DNA of 64,000 nucleotides from Adiantum capillus-veneris (GCA_014529385.2 CM043942.1:49736274-49800273), one strand, 5' to 3'. Counted from the stretch's first letter, positions 9,686 to 20,399 are shown. Made by a program: numbers and translations. The notes: generated from the sequence alone by a model not told the origin.

Positions 9686-10645
9686 TTATCCCTGGAGTGA
9701 GCACTGTGTTTTCCTTAATAGAGGGGGTTGAGCCAAGTTAGGGAAGCTAAAGTTGTCGCTCGGAGGCTCAGGTTGCATAGAGACCCCAGGTGAAATGACG
9801 TAAGATGGGTCCATGGGGCTCATTAAAGGAGTCTCCATTTGTGATAGAGTAGGCTGTTGAGCCTTACTCGTATCCAGAAATCTCATGGGGCCATTTGAGA
9901 GTATATTTACCCCTCGGTTTTGCCTTTCCGATTGATTAATGCCATGGATAACATTACAGATCATTTTCTGTTGATCTTCGATGCTCGTGGCACTAGAGGT
10001 GGATTGTACAATCTCTATCCATCCTACATGGTAGGCATGGCCAGAGTGTAGATATGTCAACACCTCAGTGTGGAGGTCGTATGTCCAATGATCATTAATG
10101 AACAATCCTTCTAGAGTCGACGTGTTAACGGTTTCTTGTGAGGTAGAAGCAATGTTGCTCCCCGTGGTTTTACTTGTCACCAACGTTACTCTAGAGGGAA
10201 CTTCTGAAGGAGGCAGCTCAACAGGGCCTTCTTGGTAAGAAGTTGGCAGGATATCCACCTGGAAACTCTTTGGGGGTGTGGGGTCCACGTGCGATGTGAA
10301 AGGAGAGTCCACTTCCCCACCCCCTTCGTGTGCTTCATTTGCATCAGGTTCCGAGCGAGTAGCTCTACCTAATGTTTCCATGAAACGGCTAAACATACTA
10401 GTACTAGGCTGTGGAGCTTCGGGAGGTGCATGGCCTTCTCTCTCAGTGTTTTGCGTAGGGTATGCTTCCATGATTTCTGAGTCGGAGGAGGAATCACTAG
10501 CGGCTATTTTAGGGTCTTGGGTGGTGCTACCTTGTGTCCCCGCTGAGGGTCTAGAGCCTATCGTGGATGGGTAATGGGTGTCCGTATGAACAGAGGCACT
10601 ACCAATGGGATCGTGCTCTAACACTCGTCCAGAGCGTAGGTTCAT
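9686..10645 (-). CDS. Upstream 319-aa ORF of the gag-protease element
   Basis: Starts at ATG 10645 (MNLRSGRVLEHDPIG) and stops at 9686, overlapping the open Gag-protease frame by about 50 nt. It is rich in S, T, P and E, with no recognised domain. An N-terminal LRSGR-like motif is, from memory, often seen at the start of plant Gypsy gag proteins, so this may be a gag N-terminal extension. The two frames are related by -1, but I see no classical X XXY YYZ slippery heptamer in the overlap. Reinitiation or a frame-changing mutation could explain the arrangement equally well. Confidence 0.6.
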   Translation of the reverse strand: MNLRSGRVLEHDPIGSASVHTDTHYPSTIGSRPSAGTQGSTTQDPKIAASDSSSDSEIMEAYPTQNTEREGHAPPEAPQPSTSMFSRFMETLGRATRSEPDANEAHEGGGEVDSPFTSHVDPTPPKSFQVDILPTSYQEGPVELPPSEVPSRVTLVTSKTTGSNIASTSQETVNTSTLEGLFINDHWTYDLHTEVLTYLHSGHAYHVGWIEIVQSTSSATSIEDQQKMICNVIHGINQSERQNRGVNILSNGPMRFLDTSKAQQPTLSQMETPLMSPMDPSYVISPGVSMQPEPPSDNFSFPNLAQPPLLRKTQCSLQG

Positions 10646-11426
10646 ATGACTTGATCCCTTAGAAGTGTCAGTGAGTGCCCGTGAAGGCTGCTCACCTAGT
10701 ATTTTTGGGTGTTTTGCAACCCAAAGTCTTTCCTTAATTTGAATTTTTGGTCCTTTTTTTTTGACCCGGCTATAGAATAGAGCGTATGATAGCTCAAAAC
10801 GAGCGTCTCGGTCAGAGGGTCATGCCGTGCTTTACAGCCCTCCGTTTGGTCACTCTATGCCCTCGGAATCCCTAAAACTGTCAATTTCCAGTAGGGAACT
10901 AGGCCCAAACTAGAAAGTCTAAGGGTGCAAGTGGGAAGAGAAAGGAGGAGAGTGGAGGACTTGCCCCACATGCTCTCATTCTCTCTTGAGGGAGTAGGGT
11001 ATATATATAAGAGTGAGTCTAGTATATATCATAGGACTGAGGCCTGGGCCTGGGCCTGGGCTTGGGCTTGGGCTTGGGGAAATGATCCCGATCCCGATCT
11101 ATCTTTTATACAAACCAACCCGTCCGTTTTAAAACTCACGTTTTTTATTTTCGAAAAATTTAACCTCCCCCTCACTCGCGTTTTTATTTTTCGGTTTTTT
11201 TTTTCCAGGAAAATGCAGAAATTGAAACTTGACATAACCAGAAAATGCAGAAAATGCAAAAAACGCAAGAAATGTGAACTGCGCTCTGCAAACCAAAAAA
11301 ACGCAGAAAACGCAAAAAAACAGAAATCTCCACACAACTACACACACTCATTCCTTGCCTTTCCTATGATAGAAATTGCACCACAAGAAAGCGTAAAGTG
11401 CTTAACCGAGCTTAGTGTAGGGCATT
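10646..11426 (-). other. Leader of the gag-protease element with two minisatellites
   Basis: Non-coding leader between PBS and first ATG. It contains six-base GGGCCT/GGGCTT repeats at about 11042-11080. It also has a stretch of repeated A-rich motifs (AAAATGCAG, AAAACGCAG and variants) at about 11211-11325. Either may be simple slippage. A packaging or translation role is not demonstrable from sequence alone. Confidence 0.6.
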
Positions 11427-11444
11427 TCCCCGGCAGCTGCGCCA
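11427..11444 (-). other. Primer binding site, resembling Asp-tRNA 3' end
   Basis: Four bases inside the 5' LTR, the minus strand reads TGGCGCAGCTGCCGGGGA. From memory, the complement of a plant Asp-tRNA 3' end is TGGCGCCGTTGCCGGGGA, which matches at 16 of 18 positions. Position and the TGG start fit a PBS. The exact tRNA should be confirmed. Confidence 0.65.
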
Positions 11445-11448
11445 AAAA

Positions 11449-11689
11449 TGCGCTCCTTGCCGCACTGTCAAAGCAAGGGACTTGCCAATACACCGTGTGC
11501 GAGCCACAAATGGCTCCAAGCACACAACAAGCCTAAACTAGCAAGCTCAAGAGAGCAAATAGTGTGTCACTCACCGCTCTACGCTCGCCTTCGTGGTGGA
11601 TTCCTCGCCGCGATGAAGAAGAAGCTGCAGTCGTGCCGCGCTCAACCGCTTCGCCGCCGTCGTGCCTTCGTAATGCTCGATCGCACACA

Positions 11690-11784
<95 letters not shown>

Positions 11785-12076
11785 GGAGGTCAAGAAGAAG
11801 AAGATGGAGATGGAGATGGAGCAAGAGCACTCTTCTATTGCACAAATGAGAGAATGAGTAAAAATTAGGTTTAGTTGGCTTTTATATGAGCTCACCCCAT
11901 TCACACTTGGGTGCCCATGCTTAGCCAACTAATCCCTTGAATGTCCCAGTTAGAGTGCGCCTCTCATCGGCGATCACTCTTACCCTTTTCCTATTGGTCC
12001 AACAAGCCCAGTACCTGACTCTAAATAATACAACGTTTATAGATCATAGGGTGTCCGTGTGCCGTGAGGGTTAACA
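11449..12076 (-). repeat. 5' LTR of the gag-protease element
   Basis: 628 bp, matching 3238-3825, with an expanded (CT)n(CA)n tract at about 11693-11783. It starts TGTTAACC on the minus strand at 12076, next to target duplication ACATC (12077-12081). Reading frames with long ER or VCVC repeats across the microsatellite are not genes. Confidence 0.9.
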
Positions 12077-12081
12077 ACATC

Positions 12082-12807
12082 CACCGGCCATGGAACCACT
12101 GACCCCAGTAAATCAGTAGGCCAAGTATGTGAACTCGATACTTGTGAAAAGAATCATGATTGATGATACCTCAATAGGAATCTACTACATGGATGATACA
12201 AAAGCTCACGTAAGAGTATTTTATCGCACAACGTATCCATCCATGAGTTCTTTATCCAAAACAACGATTTTGTGTGTGTATGCCGACGATGTGCCACTTC
12301 CTAATGTGACATTCCAAGACATACATAGGCAAAATTTTGAAGCCATACCAGAAGGTGAAGCCCAAAGGTACACGTACCAAGGTTTCCCAATGATGAATAG
12401 ATTTTCTACTATAGGAAAACCACGAGTAATGCCGCAAGATTTGCAGGGTTTGTCAACATGTGGGGGCATACCTAGACAAAGGTCTTCCAAACCCTTCCAG
12501 ATCTAGCACCTATAAGAAGCACATTCTAGCAACTTGGAATGCAAGAATGAAATGGTTTTTATTTGGCCATGCAAGGGCCATACCAACCACAAACACCTTA
12601 TACACAGAATTTGATCCAACCACCAATAGGGTATCGACCATCTTATGTACAGTATCAAATACCAAACCAACAAAGGATGGTTTCAGACCCTCCCAAGTGC
12701 AAAAATGGGTCAAAAAAGCTTTCAATGGGAATGGAGATCCCTATGAACATGTTGCTCTCTACAGGCAAGTGATAAGAGCAGAACATGTTATGAATTTCAG
12801 ACCATAG
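12082..12807 (+). pseudogene. Right half of an interrupted Gypsy-like gag
   Basis: Continues the sequence cut by the gag-protease element. Open frames 12129-12506, 12563-12772 and 12460-12807 overlap and switch, indicating frameshifts. The last part carries a Ty3-type gag motif (AFNGNGDPYEHVALYRQVIR) preceded by a Q/P-rich stretch, typical of the start of Retrotrans_gag domains. It ends abruptly near 12808 against Copia-1 RT sequence. It is an older, decayed element on the plus strand. Confidence 0.5.
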
Positions 12808-12826
12808 TATGAGGGCCTTGGGAGCG

Positions 12827-12920
12827 CTCCATACAAAGCAAGACTTGTTGCAAAGGGATTTAAGCAACAACAAGGTGTGGACTTTGAAGAGATATTTACC
12901 CTTGTTGTTAAGATGACCAC
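12827..12920 (+). pseudogene. Copia-1 RT, N-terminal piece
   Basis: Encodes [18 protein letters not shown] and VVKMTT, the conserved N-terminal part of a Ty1/Copia reverse transcriptase (compare Copia-2 at about 25180-25270). The reading is cut at 12920 by Gypsy-1 and resumes at 20400. Sequence upstream of 12827 is not Copia, so the element is 5' truncated. Confidence 0.85.
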
Positions 12921-14554
12921 TTTCATAAAATCTAATATCTAACCAACCCAAATGATTTTCTCATATTAAATTGATCACTTAATGTGGGAGAATAAATGGG
13001 AACAAGTGTTAAGATATAGATATGTGCTTATAGATCTATCTCAACACGGGGCCAATAGTAAAGGGGCCCAAATGGGAGATGGTCTATCAAGAGCAAGGCT
13101 AACCAATGGAGCATAAGACCTTAGGGTTAGCTTCATTGAAGACCTCCAATAATGTGTGTAAAAGTCCTTTGACCTTAGGTAAGCTAGGGCTGAGCTTGAG
13201 GTGGGAACCCGGCCCAAGCTCGAGGTGCTTGACCTGCTTGAGGTGCTTGTCGTGCTTGAGGTGTTTGTCCTGCTTGAGGTGCTTGATTAAGGTGCTTGAG
13301 GTGCTTGAATTACTCCATGCTTGAGGTGCTTGACTTGCCGCTTGATTAAGGTGCTTGAGGTGCCTTGACATGCTTGCCTGAGATGCTTGTGGGAATACCC
13401 CCTAGTCCAAGTGCTTTGTCATGCTTGATGACTAAGGTGTTTGAGCTCCTAAAGTTAAAAGCATCCCTACAGAGAGGGGGGGCGAGCCCTTTTCCTAGGG
13501 ATTAGAGAGAGAACACACACTCACACTCACAAGCGAAGCCCCAGCTTGAAGAGGCAGCAAGGACACATGTCAAGTCCCTACCCATGTTACCTTCATGTGT
13601 TGCTTGAAGCCTATTGGCTAGGCTTCAAAGGGGTCCAATGATAAATTACATGAATTATCTAATTGTTTTTGAATTTATCAAGTCCTCTCTCTCAAAGGGG
13701 AAAGGGGGACACTTGTCCCAAGGCTATCCCTGTTGCTTGTAATGGCTTTTGCTTGTGATTGGCTAGGCCTGGAGGAGTCCAATGAGCTTCAAGCATGAGC
13801 TACAAGGGGGGGTCAACCCAAGCAAGCTAGGGGGGTGCTTAGGGGGTATACTCACCCACACACACTCACAAACACTCTCATTGTGTACTATGCAAAGTGC
13901 AAGAGCTCCCTCTCCTTCTCCAAGCAAGTAGAGGTTGAGAGCCTACACCAACACTCTTGGCTATGGAGTGCAAATCCATCCAAGAGCCATGCTTCAATGC
14001 TTAAGCTTTCCATCTCCTTCTTCTTCATTACTATGCTATTATGTATGCTAGCAACAAGAGTATGATAAGTGAGGAACTAATTCTTTCTCCTACGAAATGT
14101 TTCTTCTTCCTCTTCCCTACCCTCATTCCCTGCTAGCTCTCTCCACCTTTGAAGGTGTTTGAGGTCTTGGGACTGAGGCTTGGTATAGTTAAAGCTTTCT
14201 TCAAGTTTAGGTTATGCTATGATGGTGATGCATGAAGCTTTCCATCTTCATTGCTTCACCTAGGTCACAAGGAACACAAAGAATGTATTGTAACAAGTCT
14301 CTCTTTATGGGAGAAATCATAATACAAATGCCTATTGGAGGGGGGACCGGCTCCACATAAATCCGGTCCTCAACTGTTGTCATGTTCTCTAAATTCTCTC
14401 TCTTGCAAAAGTATTGTCTATGCCAAGTTAAATATTGCTATGATTATGTTGCTATCTTCAATTATGTCAACCCGCTATGCTCACAAAATCATTTCTTGAA
14501 AGTACTCTCATTAAATTCCGCTACTCTCAAATTAAATAGGCAAATTCCATTACA
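12921..14554 (+). repeat. Gypsy-1 5' LTR
   Basis: 1634 bp. It begins TTTCATAAAATCTAATATC, where the 3' LTR has TGTCATAAAATC, and ends TTACA before target duplication ACCAC (14555-14559). It contains a minisatellite of GCTTGAGGT-type units at about 13190-13385. It has a 22-bp segment that the 3' LTR lacks near 13568, and is otherwise very similar to the 3' LTR. Confidence 0.9.
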
Positions 14555-14751
14555 ACCACTTTGCATTGTGTTCTTGCCTTAGCTGCCAAAGGGGACATTT
14601 AACTTGTCCAGATGGATATTAAGACTAAATTCTTACATGATGATCTTCATGAGGACGTATATATGCAGCAACCACAAAGGTTTTTTGAGAAGGGTAGAGA
14701 GCACTTGGTTTGTAAGATCAAGAAGAGCCTTTATGGCCTTAAACACGCACC
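14555..14751 (+). pseudogene. Duplicated Copia-1 RT segment inside Gypsy-1
   Basis: 197 bp matching 20400-20596. It encodes the Copia RT motif [20 protein letters not shown] and ends at SLYGLKHAP. It is then fused directly to the Gypsy gag linker MENKDKND at 14752. The junction shares CCA between the two partners. It occupies the place of the PBS and gag N-terminus. Confidence 0.85.
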
Positions 14752-16581
14752 ATGGAAAACAAAGATAAAAATGATGCAAAGGGGAAATCCAATGCACAAA
14801 ATAATTCCCAAGGCACTTCCAACAACAACAATAACAACAACAACAATCGGTCCAAGGAGAAGGGAGTTTACAAAGGTAAAAACAAACTCTCTCCTAAAGA
14901 GCTTGAAGCTTTTCGCAAGGACCATAAATGTTTCAAGTGTGGGGAGCAAGGACATGGCTATCGTTCTTGCCCCAAGAAGAATACTCGCAATGAGACTCCT
15001 AGAGCTTCCACCATCGAAGCTCCAAAAGAGGATGCTCATTGCAAAGGATCATCACTCTCCTATGCTTGGGGAAAGGTAAGAGAGCATGATGCCTTCATCT
15101 TGTTTGACCTTGGCTCTACTCTCAACTTCATATCAATAGAGTTGGCCACCAAGTTGGGCATTCAAGCTTTTGAGATGGGAGATATAGTAACAGCTGATGC
15201 AACTTTCAAGGGACAACAAGCCTCCGTTACTCCCTTGATTGGGAAGTTGAGGCTTCATGTCCAAAGCTATGTCGACAAAGAAGACTTCTTCATCTCTCCT
15301 TTCCAACATCTGGATGTTATCCTAGGGGCACCATGGTTTGATCGCATGGCTGCCAACATGAAGTTCCTTGAAAGGAGAATTTACTTCACCTACAGGGGAA
15401 AGAACATGTATAAAGATGCTAGTGAGCGTGTTCGTACTATTCCACATGTAAATCCTCTTTCTTTTGATAAATCAATGAAGAGCTCAGTTTCTGCGTACAT
15501 GATTTATGTCAAAGAGTCTCTAAAAGCTAATAATGTTTCATCAAATGAAAATGATAGGAATCAAGAAGAGTTAGACTTGTCTACTTTTCTAAAAGGATTC
15601 CAAGATGCATTCATCGATGATATCCCTATGGACCTACCTCCAAAACGAGGGGATGATGACCATCGTATTGAGCTCCTTCCAGGAAGCTCACCGCCTAACA
15701 AACCTCCTTATCGAGTCTCACAAGCTCAACAAGAGGAGATTATGAGGCAAGTACAAGAATTGGTAGACAAAGGGATGGTGAGGCCTAGTTCCTCTCCCTT
15801 TTGTTCTCCAGTTCTTTTAGTGCAAAAGAAAGATGGTACATACCGTATGTGTGTGGACTATCGAGCACTAAACCATATCACTATCAAAAACAGATTTCCC
15901 GTGCCTCGGGTAGAAGATCTGTTTGATAAGCTACAAGGCTCTACTTACTTCAGTAGGATTGACCTTAAGAGTGGCTATCATCAAATAAGGATAGTGGATG
16001 AAGATATCCTAAAGACCGCGTTTCGCACAACATTTGGTCTTTATGAATATCTAGTCATGCCTTTTGGCTTGACTAATGCACCAGCTACTTTCAATCGTCT
16101 CATGGAGAAAAATTTTAGACGATATCGTAAATTCACTGGAGTGTTCTTTGATGATATCATCATCTACTCCAAGTCTTTGGAGGAACATAAGCAACATCTC
16201 CAAGTGATTTTTCAAGCCTTGAGGGAGAACAAACTTTTTCTCAACCAAAAGAAAAGTGAATTCTTCCTTCAAGAGATTCAATATCTAGGTCATATTATCT
16301 CTCACGATGGTATTCGTATGGATCCATCAAAGTTAGAGGTAATAAAATCATGGCCTAACCCAAGGAATCTACATGAGCTAAGAAGCTTTATTGGTATGTG
16401 TGCATACTATAAACGCTTCATAGCAAAATTCTCTCAAGTAGCAGGACCACTACACGACTTAACAAAGAAGAACGCTAAGTTTGTATGGACTGCTAAGGAG
16501 CAAAATGCTTTTGAAAAACTGAAAAGAGAAGCTTACTTCCCAACCAGTCCTCGTGCTTCCGGATCTCTCAAAGCCATTTGA
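14752..16581 (+). pseudogene. Gypsy-1 gag tail, protease and reverse transcriptase
   Basis: 609 codons, beginning at a fused gag linker rather than the true gag start. Order: N-rich linker; zinc knuckle [14 protein letters not shown] (residues 60-73); protease with FDLGSTLNFIS (Asp about 119); RT from about 330, with [23 protein letters not shown] and the catalytic box [10 protein letters not shown] (Asp 467-468). The ORF ends just into RNase H because an indel near 16530 shifts the frame. The matching RNase H coding continues in the next frame and contains one further stop (TGA 16679-16681). The gag core domain is missing. The RT itself looks complete. Confidence 0.85.
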
Positions 16582-16681
16582 GGTCCAATGTGATGCGTGT
16601 GGTGATTGCCTTGGAGAGGTTTTTCTTCAAGAAGGGCATGCCATAGCATATGAGAGCCGAAGGCTCAATAGTGATGAATGA

Positions 16682-18424
16682 GTCTTGGGCATTTATGAGA
16701 AAGAGCTTTTAGCTATTCTACATGCCCTAGATACATGGAAGCACTACCTATTGGGGACTCCATTTATCCTACGAAGCGATCACCAAAGTCTCAAGTATTT
16801 CATGACGCAAACCAAACTTTCCAACAAACAAATGAGGTGGGCAAATTTTCTTTCGCAATTTAATTTCCATATTGCTCACATAGCTGGTAAGCACAATCAA
16901 GTTGCCGATGCACTTTCACGACAACCAAAAGTTAATGCGGTGTCTATAGCTACTCACAATGATCTATCCTCTATGATAGATGAGTATGCTACTGACCCTT
17001 ACTTTAGAGACATAATGTCAGCCCTTGCTTTGGGGAAGAAAGAGGAACCATTCACCTTGCAGGATGGTTATCTTCTCCACGAAAATAGGCTATGTGTTAC
17101 CCATTCCCTTCGTGAGAAGGTTATGTATGAATCCCATGCTCCTCCATATGCAGGGCATAGAGGAATTCAACCTACTCTCCGAGGAGTAGAGACGTATTTC
17201 TATTGGCCAACCATGAAAGTGGACATACAAGAGTATGTTTCAAAATGTGTAGTATGCCAAAAGACCAAGTATGATAGAGGGAAGCAACCTGGATTACTCC
17301 AGCCATTGCCTATTCCAAATTCACCATGGGAGAGTATATCCATGGATTTCATCTTTGGATTACCCAAGTCTATCCATGGGAATACAGGAATATGGACAAT
17401 AGTCGACAGGTTTAGCAAGCAAGCACATTTTATTCCTGTCAAAAAAACTATTAAGGCACATCAAATGGCAACTCTCTTCATATCTCAGATTTTCAAGCAC
17501 CATGGATTACCCACATCCATCGTGTCAGATAGAGATCCTAGAATGACCAGTAATTTCTCGAAAGGTCTCTTTGAAAATCTAGGAACAAGATTGAATTTCT
17601 CTTCGGCCTATCACCCACAAACGGATGGCCAAAGTGAGATAGCCAATCTTACGATACTCGATCTACTCAAGACTTATGTTACCGAAGTAGATCAACGCTC
17701 ACAATGGAAAAAGTATTTACCTCTAGTAGAGTATGCCTACAATAATACTGTACATACTTCTACGGGGAAAGCACCTTTCGAGATCATAGAGGGAAGACCT
17801 AAAAGTCCCTTGCTACTCAAAGTACATGGGAAGATCTTCGCCGCCGATGAGTATAGCCGTGACCTACAAGAATCTTTTCCAAAGATTAGGGAGGCTATAG
17901 CCATCTCTCAACAAAGGCAAAAAGCTGCTGCTAATAAGCACAGAAGAGCCTTAATGTTCAAAGAAAATGATTGGGTCTTACTCAAATTTCCTAAGGCTCG
18001 ATTAAGGCAAACGACGGGCAAAAATCCTACGGGCCATCAAAAGTATTATGCTAAACTAGGAAAAAGATACTGTGGTCCTTTCCAAATCTTGAAGCCCATC
18101 AATGTGACGGCTTATCAACTCAAGTTGCCCAACCATTGGCTTATACACAACTCCTTTCATGTAAGCCTACTTAAGCCCTATAAAGGAGAGCCACCAACTG
18201 AACCAATTATTGAAGACCCTCCCGAAGTTGAAGACCAAGAAGAGGTGCTACAACCCGAAGCTGTCCTTTGGCATGAAGACAAGGTACTAAGACATGGTAA
18301 GATAATCCGACGGTATCTTATTAAGTTCAAAAATTATCCTTTTGAAGATGCTAGATGGATGCAAGGAGTACAACTTAAGGATAGTATGAACCTTGTCAAT
18401 GCTTACAATGCTTCCTTAGAGTAA
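16682..18424 (+). pseudogene. Gypsy-1 RNase H, integrase and chromodomain
   Basis: About 580 codons opening after the TGA at 16679, with no ATG at the start of the frame. Order: RNase H C-terminal half (LRSDHQSLKYF, HNQVADALSR); integrase zinc-binding part with CVVCQKTK; integrase core with Asp at about 220 (SMDFIFGLP), Asp about 281 (VSDRDPR) and Glu about 317 (GQSEIAN). A linker follows, then a C-terminal chromodomain at about 510-570 (IRRYLIKFKNYPFEDARW). The chromodomain, which in this clade can steer integration to marked chromatin, identifies it as a chromovirus. The frame is otherwise open, so decay is limited to the region near 16530-16681. Confidence 0.88.
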
Positions 18425-18787
18425 GCAAATGTACAAATGTCTTTTAAATGACTCATGTTTTTGTCTTATATGACTAGTCCTCTTTTTAATTGTGCACAAA
18501 TTTAACTAGTATGCATGATTAGAATCATGTTTGTGATGACGACGTCTCTCAAACACCAAGTAGAATTTGTCACTCTACTTTGGGAGAATGAAATGGACTA
18601 AAGAGCAGACATGCTTGTGGCAGCTATGTCTCCCAAGCACCAAATGGATTAGTCATCCATCTTGGAAAGATGTCGTAGGGTTAAAAAAAAGGGATCCTCT
18701 ACCTGCTAAGTACGATTGACTAATGACTAAGGCTTTATCTCTTCTACCTCATAGTCGAGGACGACTATGATTTCAAGAGAGAGGTAA
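18425..18787 (+). other. Gypsy-1 3' untranslated region and polypurine tract
   Basis: Non-coding sequence between the pol stop and the 3' LTR. It ends in the purine run AAGAGAGAGGTAA (18775-18787), adjacent to the LTR start TGTCATAAAATC. Confidence 0.75.
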
Positions 18788-20399
18788 TGTCATAAAATCT
18801 AATATCTAACCAACCCAAATGATTTTCTCATATTAAATTGATCACTTAATGTGGGAGAATAAGTGGGAACAAGTGTTAAGATATAGATATGTGCTTATAG
18901 ATCTATCTCAACACGGGGCCAATAGTAAAGGGGCCCAAATGGGAGATGGTCTATCAAGAGCAAGGCTAACCAATGGAGCATAAGACCTTAGGTTTAGCTT
19001 CATTGAAGACCTCCAATAATGTGTGTAAAATTCCTTTGACCTTAGGTAAGCTAGGGCTGAGCTTGAGGTGGGAACCCGGCCCAAGCTCGAGGTGCTTGAC
19101 CTGCTTGGGGTGCTTGTCGTGCTTGAGGTGTTTGTCCTGCTTGAGGTGCTTGATTAAGGTGCTTGAGGTGGTTGACTTACTCCATGCTTGAGGTGCTTGA
19201 CTTGACGCTTGATTAAGGTGCTTGAGGTGCCTTGACATGCTTGCCTGAGATGCTTGTGGGAATACCCCCTAGTCCAAGTGCTTTGTCATGCTTGATGACT
19301 AAGGTGCTTGAGCTCCTAAAGTCAAAAGCATCCCTACAAGAGGGGGGGCGAGCTCTTTTCCTAGGGATTAGAGAGAGAACACACACTCACACTCACAAGG
19401 GAAGCCCCAGCTTGAAGAGGCAGCAAGGACACATGTTCATGTGTTGCTTGCAGCCTATTGGCTAGGCTTCAAAGGGGTCCAATGATAAATTACTTGAATT
19501 ATCTAATTGTTTTTGAATTTATCAAGTCCTCTCTCTCAAAGGGGAAAGGGGGACACTTGTCCCAAGGCTATCCCTGTTGCTTGTAATGGCTTTTGCTTGT
19601 GATTGGCTAGGCTTGGAGGGGTCCAATGAGCTTCAAGCATGAGCTACAAGGGGGGGTCGACCCAAGCAAGCTAGGGGGGTGCTTAGGGGGTATACTCACC
19701 CACACACACTCACAAACACTCTCATTGTGTACTATGCAAAGTGCAAGAGCTCCCTCTCCTTCTCCAAGCAAGTAGAGGTTGAGAGCCTACACCAACACTC
19801 TTGGCTATGGAGTGCAAATCCATCCAAGAGCCATGCTTCAATGCTTAAGCTTTCCATCTCCTTCTTCTTCATTACTATGCTATTATGTATGCTAGCAACA
19901 AGAGTATGATAAGTGAGGAACTAATTCTTTCTCCTACGAAATGTTTCTTCTTCCTCTTCCCTACCCTCATTCCCTACTAGCTCTCTCCACCTTCGAAGGT
20001 GTTTGAGGTCTTGGGACTGAGGCTTGGTATAGTTAAAGCTTTCTTCAAGTTTAGGTTATGCTATGATGGTGATGCATGAAGCTTTCCATCTTCATTGCTT
20101 CACCTAGGTCACAAGGAACACAAAGAATGTATTGTAACAAGTCTCTCTTTATGGGAGAAATAATAATACAAATGCCTATTGGAGGGGGGACCGGCTCCAC
20201 ATAAATCCGGTCCTCAACAGTTGTCATGTTCTCTAAATTCTCTCTCTTGCAAAAGTATTGTCTATGCCAAGTTAACTAATTGCTATGATTATGTTGCTAT
20301 CTTCAATTATTTCAACCCGCTATGCTCACAAAATCATTTCTTGAAAGTACTCTCATTAAATTCCGCTACTCTCAAATTGAATAGGCAAATTCCATTACA
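18788..20399 (+). repeat. Gypsy-1 3' LTR
   Basis: 1612 bp, TG...CA, followed by target duplication ACCAC (20400-20404). From 19467 onward it is also the first arm of tandem unit copy 1. It carries the GCTTGAGGT minisatellite at about 19080-19240. Confidence 0.9.

Larger units (their letters stand above)
3238..12076 (-). mobile_element. Complete LTR retrotransposon encoding Gag and protease only
   Basis: An 8.8-kb element on the minus strand. Target duplication ACATC lies at 3233-3237 and 12077-12081. LTRs are at both ends (minus-strand start TGTTAACC). A primer binding site sits inside the 5' LTR and a polypurine tract abuts the 3' LTR. The interior holds a long leader, a 319-aa ORF, an overlapping approximately 1330-aa Gag-protease ORF, a short tail ORF, and 1.6 kb without coding content. 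No frame shows RT, RNase H or integrase motifs, so it is non-autonomous and would need pol functions in trans. By eye the LTRs differ by roughly ten substitutions outside the microsatellites, and the main ORFs are unbroken. Insertion therefore looks relatively recent. Gag and protease type suggest Ty3/Gypsy affinity. Confidence 0.9.
12921..20399 (+). mobile_element. Gypsy-1, chromovirus with rearranged 5' internal end
   Basis: A Ty3/Gypsy element inserted into Copia-1 RT. Target duplication ACCAC lies at 12916-12920 and 20400-20404. The 5' LTR spans 12921-14554 and the 3' LTR 18788-20399. A polypurine tract (AAGAGAGAGGTAA) ends at 18787. The interior codes for a zinc knuckle, protease, RT, RNase H, integrase and chromodomain, in two frames broken by an indel and a stop. 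Abnormally, 14555-14751 between the 5' LTR and gag is a duplicate of the Copia-1 sequence that flanks the 3' LTR. The PBS and most of gag are absent. The element cannot prime reverse transcription as it stands. Confidence 0.9.

Noticed and set aside
11448-11928. Plus- and minus-strand ORFs across the LTR (133, 131 and 97 codons)
   Set aside because: They lie inside an LTR and are held open by (CT)n(CA)n. The same frames recur in the 3' LTR at 3239-3606.
3238-12076. Endogenous pararetrovirus or caulimovirus copy
   Set aside because: It has LTRs, TSD, PBS and PPT, and no movement protein or RT. It is an LTR retrotransposon.
13099-13371. ORF with HLK/LKQ repeats and its plus-strand LRCLSC counterpart
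   Set aside because: It is a translation of the GCTTGAGGT minisatellite in the Gypsy LTR, also present at 18966-19238. It is not a protein gene.
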